Assembly (NCBI RefSeq): GCF_026239555.1
Contig: NZ_JAPIVP010000007.1
Coordinates: forward strand, 124,001 to 188,000
Direction of reading: 5' to 3'
Source of the DNA: Pedobacter sp. PF22-3
GTDB lineage: Bacteria > Bacteroidota > Bacteroidia > Sphingobacteriales > Sphingobacteriaceae
Length of the DNA stretch: 64,000 bases
In this document: piece after piece, positions 1-6,620 of the stretch
How positions within the stretch are numbered: the stretch's first letter is position 1
Layout of the letters: every line of letters starts with the position of its first letter
Notes under the pieces: generated by a model
The model's input: only the letters and a program-made list of their open reading frames with translations
Told to the model about the DNA's origin: nothing
Database searches by the model: none
Position numbers and translations under genes: made by a program

Positions 1-491
1 CTGTTGTGGTTCCCGATGGTGAAGATTGCGCGCGATATGCTGCCGTTAAAGTGCAGTTTACAGCTTATGATGCCATTCGTTTTGAAGAAGCATTAATCGG
101 AACCGAAGACCTTGTTGATTTTAATGAAGGTGAATTTTTCGGATTTAATGTGGATGCGGGTTTAGGTTGTGTTCTCGATAAAGAAACACTAAAACATTTC
201 TGTGCCTTCCAGGATAAATTTCACAACGAAAATCCAGGCAAAAACCTATACGATGATCATTTCGCGGTGCTTTTTGCCGCTAACTATACCGAAAATCCAA
301 TTTATCAACGTGAAGCAGGTGACTGGATTAACTGGAAAATCCCCGGTACAGATTATCATATTCCATTTTTCCAGAGTGGTTTTGGTGATGGCACCTACCC
401 TGTTTATTATGGTTTTGATGCTGAAGGCAATGTGTGCTCACTAATTATCCAATTTATTGATATTGAATTGGCTTATGGTGAGGAGGAATAA
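1..491 (+). CDS. DUF4241-like protein, 5'-truncated by the window edge
   Basis: This reading frame is open from the first base of the window, so the true start lies upstream; a GTG at position 6 lies inside the frame but need not be the start. About 163 residues are visible, ending at TAA 489-491. The pattern of an AAVKVQF strand, a FGFNVDAGLGCVLD segment, an acidic DDHFAVLF segment and a C-terminal YPVYYGFDAEG segment resembles DUF4241, a soluble family of unknown function often encoded near toxin-immunity or other accessory genes. No signal peptide can be judged because the N-terminus is missing. The next gene on this strand, htpG, is more than 400 bases away, so they are probably not one operon. 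Family assignment is moderately sure; function is unknown. Confidence 0.6.
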   Translation, partial: VVVPDGEDCARYAAVKVQFTAYDAIRFEEALIGTEDLVDFNEGEFFGFNVDAGLGCVLDKETLKHFCAFQDKFHNENPGKNLYDDHFAVLFAANYTENPIYQREAGDWINWKIPGTDYHIPFFQSGFGDGTYPVYYGFDAEGNVCSLIIQFIDIELAYGEEE

Positions 492-510
492 CTTTTCAAT
501 TCACAATATT

Positions 511-530
511 GGTCTGTAGAGGCGCAGGCC
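511..530 (+). repeat. Dispersed hairpin repeat, copy 1 (degenerate)
   Basis: The segment starts GGTCTGTAGAGG and ends CGCAGGCC, followed by AAGTAACACA. It matches the pattern GGTCYGT..RR.CRCRRRCC..G.AACA that recurs at 731, 9548 and 9650. As RNA the ends can pair with G-U wobble. Function unknown. Confidence 0.45.
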
Positions 531-730
531 AAGTAACACAGACACGGAATAGGCGCTATGAAGGGGGGCCTTCCCACTGGCTCAGCACTACTTAATCTAA
601 ACCTAAAGGATGGGACGAATGCCCAATCCTTCAATCGGCCGTAGGTACAGCGTGACTAACACCCAATAGAAATACTGGCTTTGCTTTCCAAATTATTATT
701 TAAACTGTGTAATAATAAAAACAAACTAGT

Positions 731-749
731 GGTCTGTGAGACACAAACC
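731..749 (+). repeat. Dispersed hairpin repeat, copy 2
   Basis: GGTCTGTGAGACACAAACC can fold with stems GGT/ACC and TGTG/CACA. It resembles the copies at 9548 and 9650, where the stems are GGTC/GACC and CGTG/CACG, so the stem bases differ in a partly compensating way. Confidence 0.5.
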
Positions 750-802
750 ATGGAATCAAGAGCAGGTAACTTCCAATAACAAGAAAATCATTTACAAGTT
801 AG

Positions 803-835
803 ATTGCGAAGCCAATGAAGAATTGGCTTCGCAAT
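803..835 (+). repeat. Perfect 14-bp inverted repeat upstream of htpG
   Basis: ATTGCGAAGCCAAT (803-816) is followed by a 5-base loop and by its exact reverse complement (822-835). No T-tract follows on the plus strand, so it is not a typical terminator. The arm ending TTCGCAATGACG resembles a family of small palindromic intergenic repeats common in Bacteroidota (from memory, not searched). It sits about 90 bases before the htpG start codon and might instead lie at the edge of the htpG leader. Confidence 0.75.
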
Positions 836-923
836 GACGATGCATGCGGCTGTCATTTTGGCAAACAAATCCTTTTGGAACAACCCTTGTTATGCTAGAT
901 ATAGATTAAACAATTATTTACAT

Positions 924-2810
924 ATGAGCATACAGGAAAAAGGAAATATTTCTATACACACCGAAAATATTTTCCCGATAATTAAGAAATTTTTATACTC
1001 TGATAACGAAATTTTTCTTCGTGAGTTGGTGTCTAACGCAGTAGATGCAGTCCAAAAAATTAAAAGACTGGGTTCATTAGGTCAATTTAATGGCGAAGTT
1101 GGTGCACCATTGGTACAAGTAGCGGTTGATAAGGATGCCAAAACCATTACCATTAGCGATAATGGCTTGGGAATGACGGCCGAAGAGATTAAAAAGTACA
1201 TTAATCAGGTTGCATTTTCTGGCGCAAGTGAATTTGTTGAGAAATTTAAAGATGCAAAAGATGCAAACGAAATCATCGGTAAATTTGGTTTAGGTTTCTA
1301 TTCGGCATTTATGGTTGCTGATTTGGTTGAAATTCAAACTTTATCGTACCAGGACGGTGCCGAACCTGCACGCTGGGTTTGCGATGGAAGTACAGAATTT
1401 GAAATTACAGAAGGCACTAAAACTACCCGAGGTACTGATATTATCCTCCATGTAAACAAAGATTCGGAAGAGTTTTTAGAAGAAAGTAAACTGCAGGAAA
1501 TCTTAAATAAATATGCTAAATTTTTACCGGTTCCAATTAAATTTGGTACTAAAACCGAATCGGTTGAAGATGGTGTAGATGAAGAAGGTAAAGCTAAGTA
1601 TACCGATGTTGAAGTTGATAACATTATCAACACCACTAACCCGATCTGGACAAAAGCCCCTGCAGATTTGTCAGATGAGGATTACTTAAACTTTTACCGT
1701 GAGTTATATCCATTTAGTGAAGAACCATTATTCTGGATCCACTTAAATGTTGATTATCCTTTTAATTTAACAGGTGTATTGTATTTCCCTAAGTTGAAAA
1801 ACGATTTCGAAATGCAACGCAACAAAATTAAATTATACTCCCGCCAGGTATTTATTACCGACGAGGTTAAAGATATTGTTCCTGAATTTTTGATGTTATT
1901 GCATGGTGTAATTGACTCTCCTGATATTCCTTTAAATGTATCCCGTAGTTTCTTGCAGGCTGATAGCAATGTTAAAAAAATCAACAACTACATTACTAAA
2001 AAAGTTGCTGATAAATTAAGCGAGCTATTTGCTAAAGACCGTAAAGCCTATGAGGATAAATGGAAAGACATTGGTCTTTTTGTTAAATACGGTATGATCA
2101 GCGAAGAGAAATTTTACGATAAAGCGAAAGATTTTGCTTTGGTAGGCAACACTAAAAATGAGCTTTATACACTTCCTGAATACAAAGAAAAGGTAACAGC
2201 CTTACAAACAGATAAAAATGGAAATGTAGTGTATTTATATACTAATGATGCTGCAAAACAAGATGCCTTTATCCAATCTGCCAATAAAAAGGATTACGAT
2301 GTTTTAGTGCTTGATTCTCCTATTGACAATCACTTTATTAATCAATTGGAGCAAAAATTAGAGAAAACATCAATTAAACGTGTTGACTCTAGTGTTGCAG
2401 ATAAATTAATTGAGAAAGATGAGCAGAACGAGCATGTTTTAAACGAAGATCAGGTAAAAGAAGTGACTGCAATTTTTGAAAAGGCTATTACCAAACCAGG
2501 CATGCATGTAGAAATTGTAGCTTTACACCCAGAGGAATTACCGGTTACGATTACGATGGATGAATTTATGCGCCGGATGAAAGATATGGCTGCAATGGGT
2601 GGTGGAATGAATTTTTATGGCCAAATGCCAGACAATTATAAAGTTGCCATTAACGGAAACCATAAATTGGTAAGCAAAATTCTAAATGCTGAAGGAGAAG
2701 AGCAGCAAAATCTTGCTAAACAAGCAGTGGATTTAGCACTTTTAGCACAAGGTATGTTAACCGGAGCAGAGTTAACGGCTTTTGTAAGCAGAAGCGTAGC
2801 ATTAATTTAG
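924..2810 (+). CDS. htpG: Molecular chaperone HtpG (bacterial Hsp90)
   Basis: This encodes the cytosolic ATP-dependent chaperone HtpG, a dimer that remodels client proteins with DnaK. The 628 residues match the usual length of about 620-630. The N-terminal ATP-binding GHKL domain shows FLRELVSNAVDA (ATP-lid Asn helix), DNGLGMT and GKFGLGFYSAFM. The middle domain follows, with the Hsp90 stretch LYSRQVFITD and PLNVSRSFLQ; the C-terminal dimerisation domain ends the protein. A longer frame starts at 834, but its first 30 residues are unlike Hsp90, and family homology begins at MSIQEKGNISIHTEN, so the ATG at 924 is chosen. The gene stands alone, closed by a strong terminator at 2830-2860. Confidence 0.97.
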   Translation: MSIQEKGNISIHTENIFPIIKKFLYSDNEIFLRELVSNAVDAVQKIKRLGSLGQFNGEVGAPLVQVAVDKDAKTITISDNGLGMTAEEIKKYINQVAFSGASEFVEKFKDAKDANEIIGKFGLGFYSAFMVADLVEIQTLSYQDGAEPARWVCDGSTEFEITEGTKTTRGTDIILHVNKDSEEFLEESKLQEILNKYAKFLPVPIKFGTKTESVEDGVDEEGKAKYTDVEVDNIINTTNPIWTKAPADLSDEDYLNFYRELYPFSEEPLFWIHLNVDYPFNLTGVLYFPKLKNDFEMQRNKIKLYSRQVFITDEVKDIVPEFLMLLHGVIDSPDIPLNVSRSFLQADSNVKKINNYITKKVADKLSELFAKDRKAYEDKWKDIGLFVKYGMISEEKFYDKAKDFALVGNTKNELYTLPEYKEKVTALQTDKNGNVVYLYTNDAAKQDAFIQSANKKDYDVLVLDSPIDNHFINQLEQKLEKTSIKRVDSSVADKLIEKDEQNEHVLNEDQVKEVTAIFEKAITKPGMHVEIVALHPEELPVTITMDEFMRRMKDMAAMGGGMNFYGQMPDNYKVAINGNHKLVSKILNAEGEEQQNLAKQAVDLALLAQGMLTGAELTAFVSRSVALI

Positions 2811-2829
2811 TCAAAAAAACCTATTACTT

Positions 2830-2860
2830 AAAGGGAGAAACCGGATCGGTTTCTCCCTTT
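2830..2860 (+). terminator. Rho-independent terminator of htpG
   Basis: A perfect 13-bp stem (AAAGGGAGAAACC against GGTTTCTCCCTTT) with loop GGATC lies 20 bases after the htpG stop. The stem ends in T-rich sequence, TTTTCCTTT. Confidence 0.9.
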
Positions 2861-2882
2861 TCCTTTACTAGATGGGCACAAA

Positions 2883-2909
2883 AAAAGTCTTGATAAGATC
2901 AAGACTTTT
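2883..2909 (-). terminator. Rho-independent terminator of the 3838-2952 unit
   Basis: AAAAGTCTTGAT and ATCAAGACTTTT form a 12-bp stem with loop AAG. On the minus strand the stem is followed by a run of Ts. It lies about 40 bases after the stop of the nuclease-like gene at 2952. Confidence 0.85.
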
Positions 2910-2951
2910 GGATGAGAATTTTTGGGAACTTTTAGATTAAAATTAATATGT

Positions 2952-3443
2952 TTAGCTGGCTACATTAGTCTTTTGATCTACATTGAAGTAATCTTTATGA
3001 TCTTCGATCATTTTTGCAATGATAGCTGCTTTGGTATCAGTTATTTTAAACTCGAACAATGGTTCTTGATTTTTCTTTGATCTCACCATTTTCTCTGTAT
3101 AAAAACGGTATACTAAACCATTGGTTAATAAACCATATTTAGCCTTTGTTTTACGGAAATATTTAGATAGGCGTGAATCGTGAATATCTAAATTATCGTT
3201 GTGGTGTTTACATTCAACAAGAATTGTTGGTTCACCATCTTTCATAATGGTGTAGTCAACTTTTTTACTTTTTTTAACTCCGAAGTCTAGAACAGCTTCA
3301 GATTGAACCTCGGAGGGGTCAAAGCCTAAGATTTGGATAAAAGGCATAACTAAAGCATTCCTTGTTAAATCCTCAGATTGAACTTGTGGAAGCATTTTCT
3401 TAATCCTTACGGCAAATTGCCCGATTTCGTCTTTCAATTCCAT
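2952..3443 (-). CDS. Standalone HsdR-N-like PD-(D/E)XK nuclease-domain protein
   Basis: The 163-residue protein resembles the N-terminal domain of type I restriction R subunits, without the helicase and other domains of HsdR. SEDLTRNALVMPFIQILGFDP (residues 23-43) matches the helix found at the start of such domains. The nuclease core has Asp63 (VDYTI) and Glu77-x-Lys79 (VECKHH), consistent with a PD-(D/E)XK active site. No signal peptide or membrane segment is visible, so it should be cytosolic. It follows an unknown gene by 20 bases and is closed by the hairpin at 2883-2909. No methyltransferase or specificity subunit is nearby. Similar single-domain proteins are common in Bacteroidota chromosomes. 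Whether it cuts DNA is not known. Confidence 0.75.
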   Translation of the reverse strand: MELKDEIGQFAVRIKKMLPQVQSEDLTRNALVMPFIQILGFDPSEVQSEAVLDFGVKKSKKVDYTIMKDGEPTILVECKHHNDNLDIHDSRLSKYFRKTKAKYGLLTNGLVYRFYTEKMVRSKKNQEPLFEFKITDTKAAIIAKMIEDHKDYFNVDQKTNVAS

Positions 3444-3463
3444 ATTGTTATCTATTTAGGTAG

Positions 3464-3838
3464 TTAATTTTTTAAATGATATTGGTTAAATACAGAATTT
3501 GCAGTAGCTATAATCTGATCTAAACTTTGTTTATCAAAGAAGTTTCTGTTCAACATATCAACCATATAAGTTAATTTGTTGATATCATCTGCCTGCATCG
3601 TAAACTGAAAATTTTTCATTCCATCTTTTATAGCCTGTTGAACGTAATTACGCACCACTAAAAATGATTTCCTAAATGCATATTCGCCATCTAACTGGCC
3701 TTTAACAGGCTGCTGTACATTAAGATTGCTATATTCATTCTGCATTCTCTGATACATATCTGAGTTGATTCCTTGATTTTGCAGAACCCCCTTGTAGTAG
3801 ATTTTATTAAGTAAATATTCGTATTCGTTGTTTTTCAT
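3464..3838 (-). CDS. Hypothetical protein, partner of the HsdR-N-like gene
   Basis: This 124-residue protein is not recognised. It is soluble in appearance, with no signal peptide, no cysteine and no membrane helix. It is predicted mostly helical, with Tyr/Asn/Gln-rich sequence in the first half (YYKGVLQNQG, YQRMQNEYSN) and an amphipathic LTYMVDMLNRNFFDKQSLDQII stretch in the second. It precedes the nuclease-domain gene by 20 bases on the same strand, so the two are probably co-transcribed. A 20-base spacing and shared terminator are the only functional hints. It may be a partner or unrelated housekeeping protein. Confidence 0.7.
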   Translation of the reverse strand: MKNNEYEYLLNKIYYKGVLQNQGINSDMYQRMQNEYSNLNVQQPVKGQLDGEYAFRKSFLVVRNYVQQAIKDGMKNFQFTMQADDINKLTYMVDMLNRNFFDKQSLDQIIATANSVFNQYHLKN

Positions 3839-4212
3839 GTGGAGGATTGGTAGATGTAGGGAATATTCTTTGCTTTTCGGTATTTCTTGTTTTATTTTAA
3901 AAAATCTAACCCAGTATTGTATGGCCTGTTTTTAATATTAATATTATCTACAGGCTATACAAAATTAGGCAGGCAGATGTTTTTTTAATTAGTAATTTCT
4001 AACTACTAATTATTTGTTTTTGGCAAACAGTATAAAGATTATAAAAAGGAAGGGTGCGAATAATTTTTTTACATCAACCACCCAGAATATTACACGAAAC
4101 CTAGGTTTTTTATAGACAAAACCGGGAGATAAGTTTTTTTGAGGCGCAATTGTTAATTCAATTCATTTTTATTTAACTTGCATTCAAATCAAATAAACCA
4201 ACAAATTTACTC
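3839..4212. other. Divergent intergenic region with candidate regulator boxes
   Basis: No gene was found. The region separates the minus-strand pair from the plus-strand response regulator. It holds a small inverted repeat (GCCTGT 3924-3929 / ACAGGC 3950-3955), and two boxes, ACATCAACCACC (4071-4082) and ACACGAAACC (4092-4101). These boxes resemble two others before the histidine kinase and the peptide genes (5431-5440 and 5447-5457). GGGAGATAA also occurs in both leaders (4124 and 5465). Confidence 0.4.
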
Positions 4213-4959
4213 ATGAATCTAAAATGCGTTGTTATCGACGACGAACAACATGCCATTGAAGTATTAACTGACCACATAGCAGAAATGCCCGGCTTGACAG
4301 TTTTTAAAACTTTTACCAGTCCTGTCCAGGCACTTACCGAAATAAGTATCGAAGACGAAATTGATTTATTATTTATGGATATTGATATGCCAGGAATAAA
4401 TGGATTAGAGCTGGCTAAAAATATCAGGGAAAAAGCAAAGTATTTGATTTTCACAACCGCGCATCCCGATTATGCCCTTCAAGCATTTGATGTACAATCA
4501 GATCAGTATTTATTAAAACCCATTTCCTTTGCAAAATTCGCTTTGGGTATTGATAGGATTTTAAAAAAGGAATCAAACAATAATAGCAAGGTTACTGCGA
4601 AAGAGGCTGATCAGGTTGCTGCACTTTACATTAAAGGCGATCATAAATATGCTTTTTCCAATATCGCTATTGATGAAATACTTTACATCAAAGCCCTACA
4701 GAATTATATACAGATTATTACCAAGTCTGAAATCCACACCACCTATCTTACACTTAAGGAAATTGAAAAAGCTTTAGAAAGCCACCCATTTATCCGTGTT
4801 AATAAATCTAACATTGTGGCTAAATCAGCAATTAAAAAGGTAGATGGAAATATAATCCGCCTGGTAAATAACGAGATGATACAGATTGGCGAAGGTTATA
4901 AGGAAGCTTTCTTCGCCTATGTACAGAGCAGTTTATTAAAATCGAACCGGAATCATTAA
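4213..4959 (+). CDS. LytTR-family response regulator
   Basis: This is a two-component response regulator of the LytR/AlgR type, 248 residues. The receiver domain (about 1-120) has the acidic pocket at Asp9-Asp10-Glu11, the phospho-acceptor Asp56 in FMDIDMPG, a Thr in FTTAHPDYA and the Lys in LLKPISF. The LytTR DNA-binding domain occupies about 145-245 (YIKALQNYIQIITKS, HPFIRVNKSNIVA). The partner kinase of the matching class lies 545 bases downstream on the same strand, with two antisense peptide genes between them. That arrangement suggests the pair controls the peptide and dehydratase genes, and perhaps itself through the boxes shared by both leaders. Family assignment is firm; target genes are inferred. 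Confidence 0.93.
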   Translation: MNLKCVVIDDEQHAIEVLTDHIAEMPGLTVFKTFTSPVQALTEISIEDEIDLLFMDIDMPGINGLELAKNIREKAKYLIFTTAHPDYALQAFDVQSDQYLLKPISFAKFALGIDRILKKESNNNSKVTAKEADQVAALYIKGDHKYAFSNIAIDEILYIKALQNYIQIITKSEIHTTYLTLKEIEKALESHPFIRVNKSNIVAKSAIKKVDGNIIRLVNNEMIQIGEGYKEAFFAYVQSSLLKSNRNH

Positions 4960-5009
4960 TTATAGCATCAACCAAACTTTTGTTATCTGGAGTAGTTATG
5001 AGTTCAAAA

Positions 5010-5159
5010 CTACAATCCAAAGATAAAACTTGTCATTACGGTGTGACTTTGATCTCCTGTTGGAACAGTTGTGAAGTTGTTTTTAGCTTTAATGTTTTTA
5101 TAAACAAAAACAGTTTTTTTAGCAAGTTTTGCAGAAGAATTTGTGTATTGAGCTTTCAT
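5010..5159 (-). CDS. Candidate RiPP precursor peptide 2 (49 aa, cysteine-free)
   Basis: An ATG at 5159 opens a 49-codon frame ending at TAG 5012-5010. The peptide has a basic leader-like half containing KLAKKTVFVY and a Thr/Ser-rich second half, FTTVPTGDQSHTVMTSFI, then FGL. There are five Thr and two Ser between residues 29 and 46, no Cys anywhere, and no Lys after residue 26. It is 41/49 identical to the product of the gene just upstream, and most changes are conservative (Y/H, S/T, V/I, I/V), which argues for selection as protein. Its location next to a LanB dehydratase and a two-component system supports a RiPP precursor role. Cleavage site and product are unknown. It lies 51 bases after peptide 1 and shares its promoter. 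Confidence 0.75.
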   Translation of the reverse strand: MKAQYTNSSAKLAKKTVFVYKNIKAKNNFTTVPTGDQSHTVMTSFIFGL

Positions 5160-5210
5160 GGCAATAGTGTTTAAATATGATATAGAATTACTAAATTATG
5201 CTCTTAGGAA

Positions 5211-5360
5211 TTAAAATTCTAGAATAAAACTCGTCATTACAGTATGGCTTTGATCTCCTGTTGGAACAGTTGTGAAGTTGTTTTTAGCTTTAACATTTTT
5301 ATAAATAAAAACAGTTTTTTTAGCAAGTTTTGCAGTAGTATTTGTGTGTTGGGCTTTCAT
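5211..5360 (-). CDS. Candidate RiPP precursor peptide 1 (49 aa, cysteine-free)
   Basis: An ATG at 5360 opens a 49-codon frame ending at TAA 5213-5211. It differs from peptide 2 at residues 5, 8, 9, 19, 23 and 47-49 only. The region FTTVPTGDQSHTVMTSFI is identical in both; the last three residues are LEF here and FGL in the copy. A consensus-like promoter lies upstream at 5422-5453. Substitutions are mainly synonymous or conservative, so this is coding DNA and not just a repeat. It is the first gene of the pair, read away from the histidine kinase. The natural reading is a substrate of the dehydratase at 6617-9415; a non-RiPP signalling peptide is the alternative. Confidence 0.75.
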   Translation of the reverse strand: MKAQHTNTTAKLAKKTVFIYKNVKAKNNFTTVPTGDQSHTVMTSFILEF

Positions 5361-5421
5361 AATTTATAGTATTATATTTTTTGTTATTATCGTTGTGATT
5401 AATTTCTGTAAAGATGCACCT

Positions 5422-5453
5422 CAAAATTATACACGACCACTTTTTTACACAAA
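5422..5453 (-). promoter_or_regulatory. Bacteroidota-type promoter of the peptide pair
   Basis: On the minus strand, TTTG (5453-5450) is followed by 20 bases and TAATTTTG (5429-5422). This fits the Bacteroidota consensus TTTG-N19-21-TAnnTTTG exactly. Transcription would start near 5415 and give a leader of about 55 bases before the ATG at 5360. Confidence 0.75.
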
Positions 5454-5457
5454 CACC
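5431..5457. promoter_or_regulatory. Candidate LytTR binding boxes between peptide and kinase genes
   Basis: ACACGACCAC (5431-5440) and ACACAAACACC (5447-5457) are direct repeats that overlap the peptide promoter and lie about 50-75 bases before the kinase gene. Two similar boxes precede the response regulator (4071-4082, 4092-4101). LytTR proteins usually bind paired direct repeats, but spacing here differs (16 and 21 bases), so this remains a guess. Confidence 0.35.
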
Positions 5458-5504
5458 TGCTTTTGGGAGATAAAAACCCCATTTTAATAGATTAAAAGAA
5501 AAAA

Positions 5505-6620
5505 ATGAACCTTTTATATTTAAGAAAATTCTACGAAAAGTATAAGTTTCACTTATTGGTATGGAGCCTTTACATCATTTATGAAGTATTTATTCTTGGT
5601 TTAGCTACCCATAGATTTAGAGAACCCGGAGCTTATCTGCTGGTTTATTTTGTTAATATCCTTACTTTCTACACCTATGGTTTTTTCCTAAAAAAAATAA
5701 TCATAACCGGATCTATTCCCATAAAAATTATAAAGATTGCCGCCCTTATTATCATCATAATTTTTGCATATGTAGTTTCTACATTTCTTTTGATTATTCT
5801 ATTCGAGCAAATAGAATTAATTGCAGCAAACCCATCCAGGTCTTTAAACAGGGAATTCATATTACCATGTATTTATCGTTCAATATTGTATATTGGTTAT
5901 TCCACAGGCTATATATACGTAGTTAAATCATTTCAGGATCAGAAAAAAGTAGAAGCATTAGAGCGGCAGAATCTGGTTACCCAAATTGAGAAACAGGCTT
6001 TAGAAAACGATCTGGTTCAATCGCAAAACAATTATCTTCGGAGCCAGATCAATCCACACTTTCTATTTAATACCTTAAACTTTATTTATAACGATGCCCG
6101 CAAAAAGGCGCCCATGGCGGCTGATGCTATTATGAACCTGGCAGAAATGATGCGCTATGCACTAAAACGCCCTGCCGCCTCAGAGATGGTTCCACTAAAT
6201 GAAGAAATCGAACAGATTGAACACCTCATCAATCTCCATAAACTCCGAACGGCCAATACCATCAATCTGGAACTTAAAGTAACTGGCGATATGTTCGGGT
6301 TAAGATTTCCACCACTTATTTTACTAACGCTGGTTGAAAATATATTTAAGCACGGCAATGTTTCGCATTCAACACAGCCGGCAATTATTAAAATTGCTTA
6401 CGAAAATGATAAGCTGAATATCAGCACCATCAACATGATTAACGATAATAAAGGCAAACAGACAGAAAGCCATCATGTAGGGATTGACAATGTTGGCAAA
6501 CGACTGAGTAGTTTTTATGGCAATGATTATATATTCAAATATTATCAAGATCAACTTAACCGCTATATTACTGAAATAGAGGTTACGGTAGTTAATCCAT
6601 TGGCCAGGCTAAACCGTTAA
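5505..6620 (+). CDS. LytS-like sensor histidine kinase, 4 TM
   Basis: This 371-residue membrane kinase should phosphorylate the LytTR regulator encoded upstream. Four hydrophobic segments lie at about 15-35, 43-62, 75-100 and 122-141, then a coiled linker. The His_kinase domain (PF06580 type) has the phospho-acceptor His185 in QINPHFLFNTLNF. The ATPase domain has the N-box LVENIFKHG (Asn279) and a G-box-like HVGIDNVGKRL. There is no large extracellular domain, so the ligand may be sensed within or near the membrane. The stop codon overlaps that of the convergent dehydratase gene; TTAA at 6617-6620 serves both. Role in RiPP regulation is inferred from location. Confidence 0.92.
   Translation: MNLLYLRKFYEKYKFHLLVWSLYIIYEVFILGLATHRFREPGAYLLVYFVNILTFYTYGFFLKKIIITGSIPIKIIKIAALIIIIIFAYVVSTFLLIILFEQIELIAANPSRSLNREFILPCIYRSILYIGYSTGYIYVVKSFQDQKKVEALERQNLVTQIEKQALENDLVQSQNNYLRSQINPHFLFNTLNFIYNDARKKAPMAADAIMNLAEMMRYALKRPAASEMVPLNEEIEQIEHLINLHKLRTANTINLELKVTGDMFGLRFPPLILLTLVENIFKHGNVSHSTQPAIIKIAYENDKLNISTINMINDNKGKQTESHHVGIDNVGKRLSSFYGNDYIFKYYQDQLNRYITEIEVTVVNPLARLNR

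Larger units (their letters stand above)
492..923. other. Intergenic region rich in inverted repeats, upstream of htpG
   Basis: No convincing gene was found in these 430 bases. The stretch carries two degenerate copies of a short hairpin repeat (511-530 and 731-749), a 9-bp stem around 606-631 (AAGGATGGG against CCC-A-ATCCTT), and a perfect 14-bp stem at 803-835. It is more GC-rich in its first half than typical spacers here. The htpG promoter should lie between 836 and 923. A TTTTGG near 875 could be a -33 element, but no clear TAnnTTTG follows, so no promoter is called. Confidence 0.5.

Noticed and set aside
834..923. Longer htpG start adding 30 residues
   Set aside because: The added residues do not look like Hsp90, and they begin inside the 14-bp palindrome; family homology begins at 924.
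4980..5174. 64-codon plus-strand frame opposite peptide 2
   Set aside because: It is antisense to the peptide gene. Conservation between the two peptide copies is in the minus-strand frame; the plus-strand frame is not kept in the second copy.
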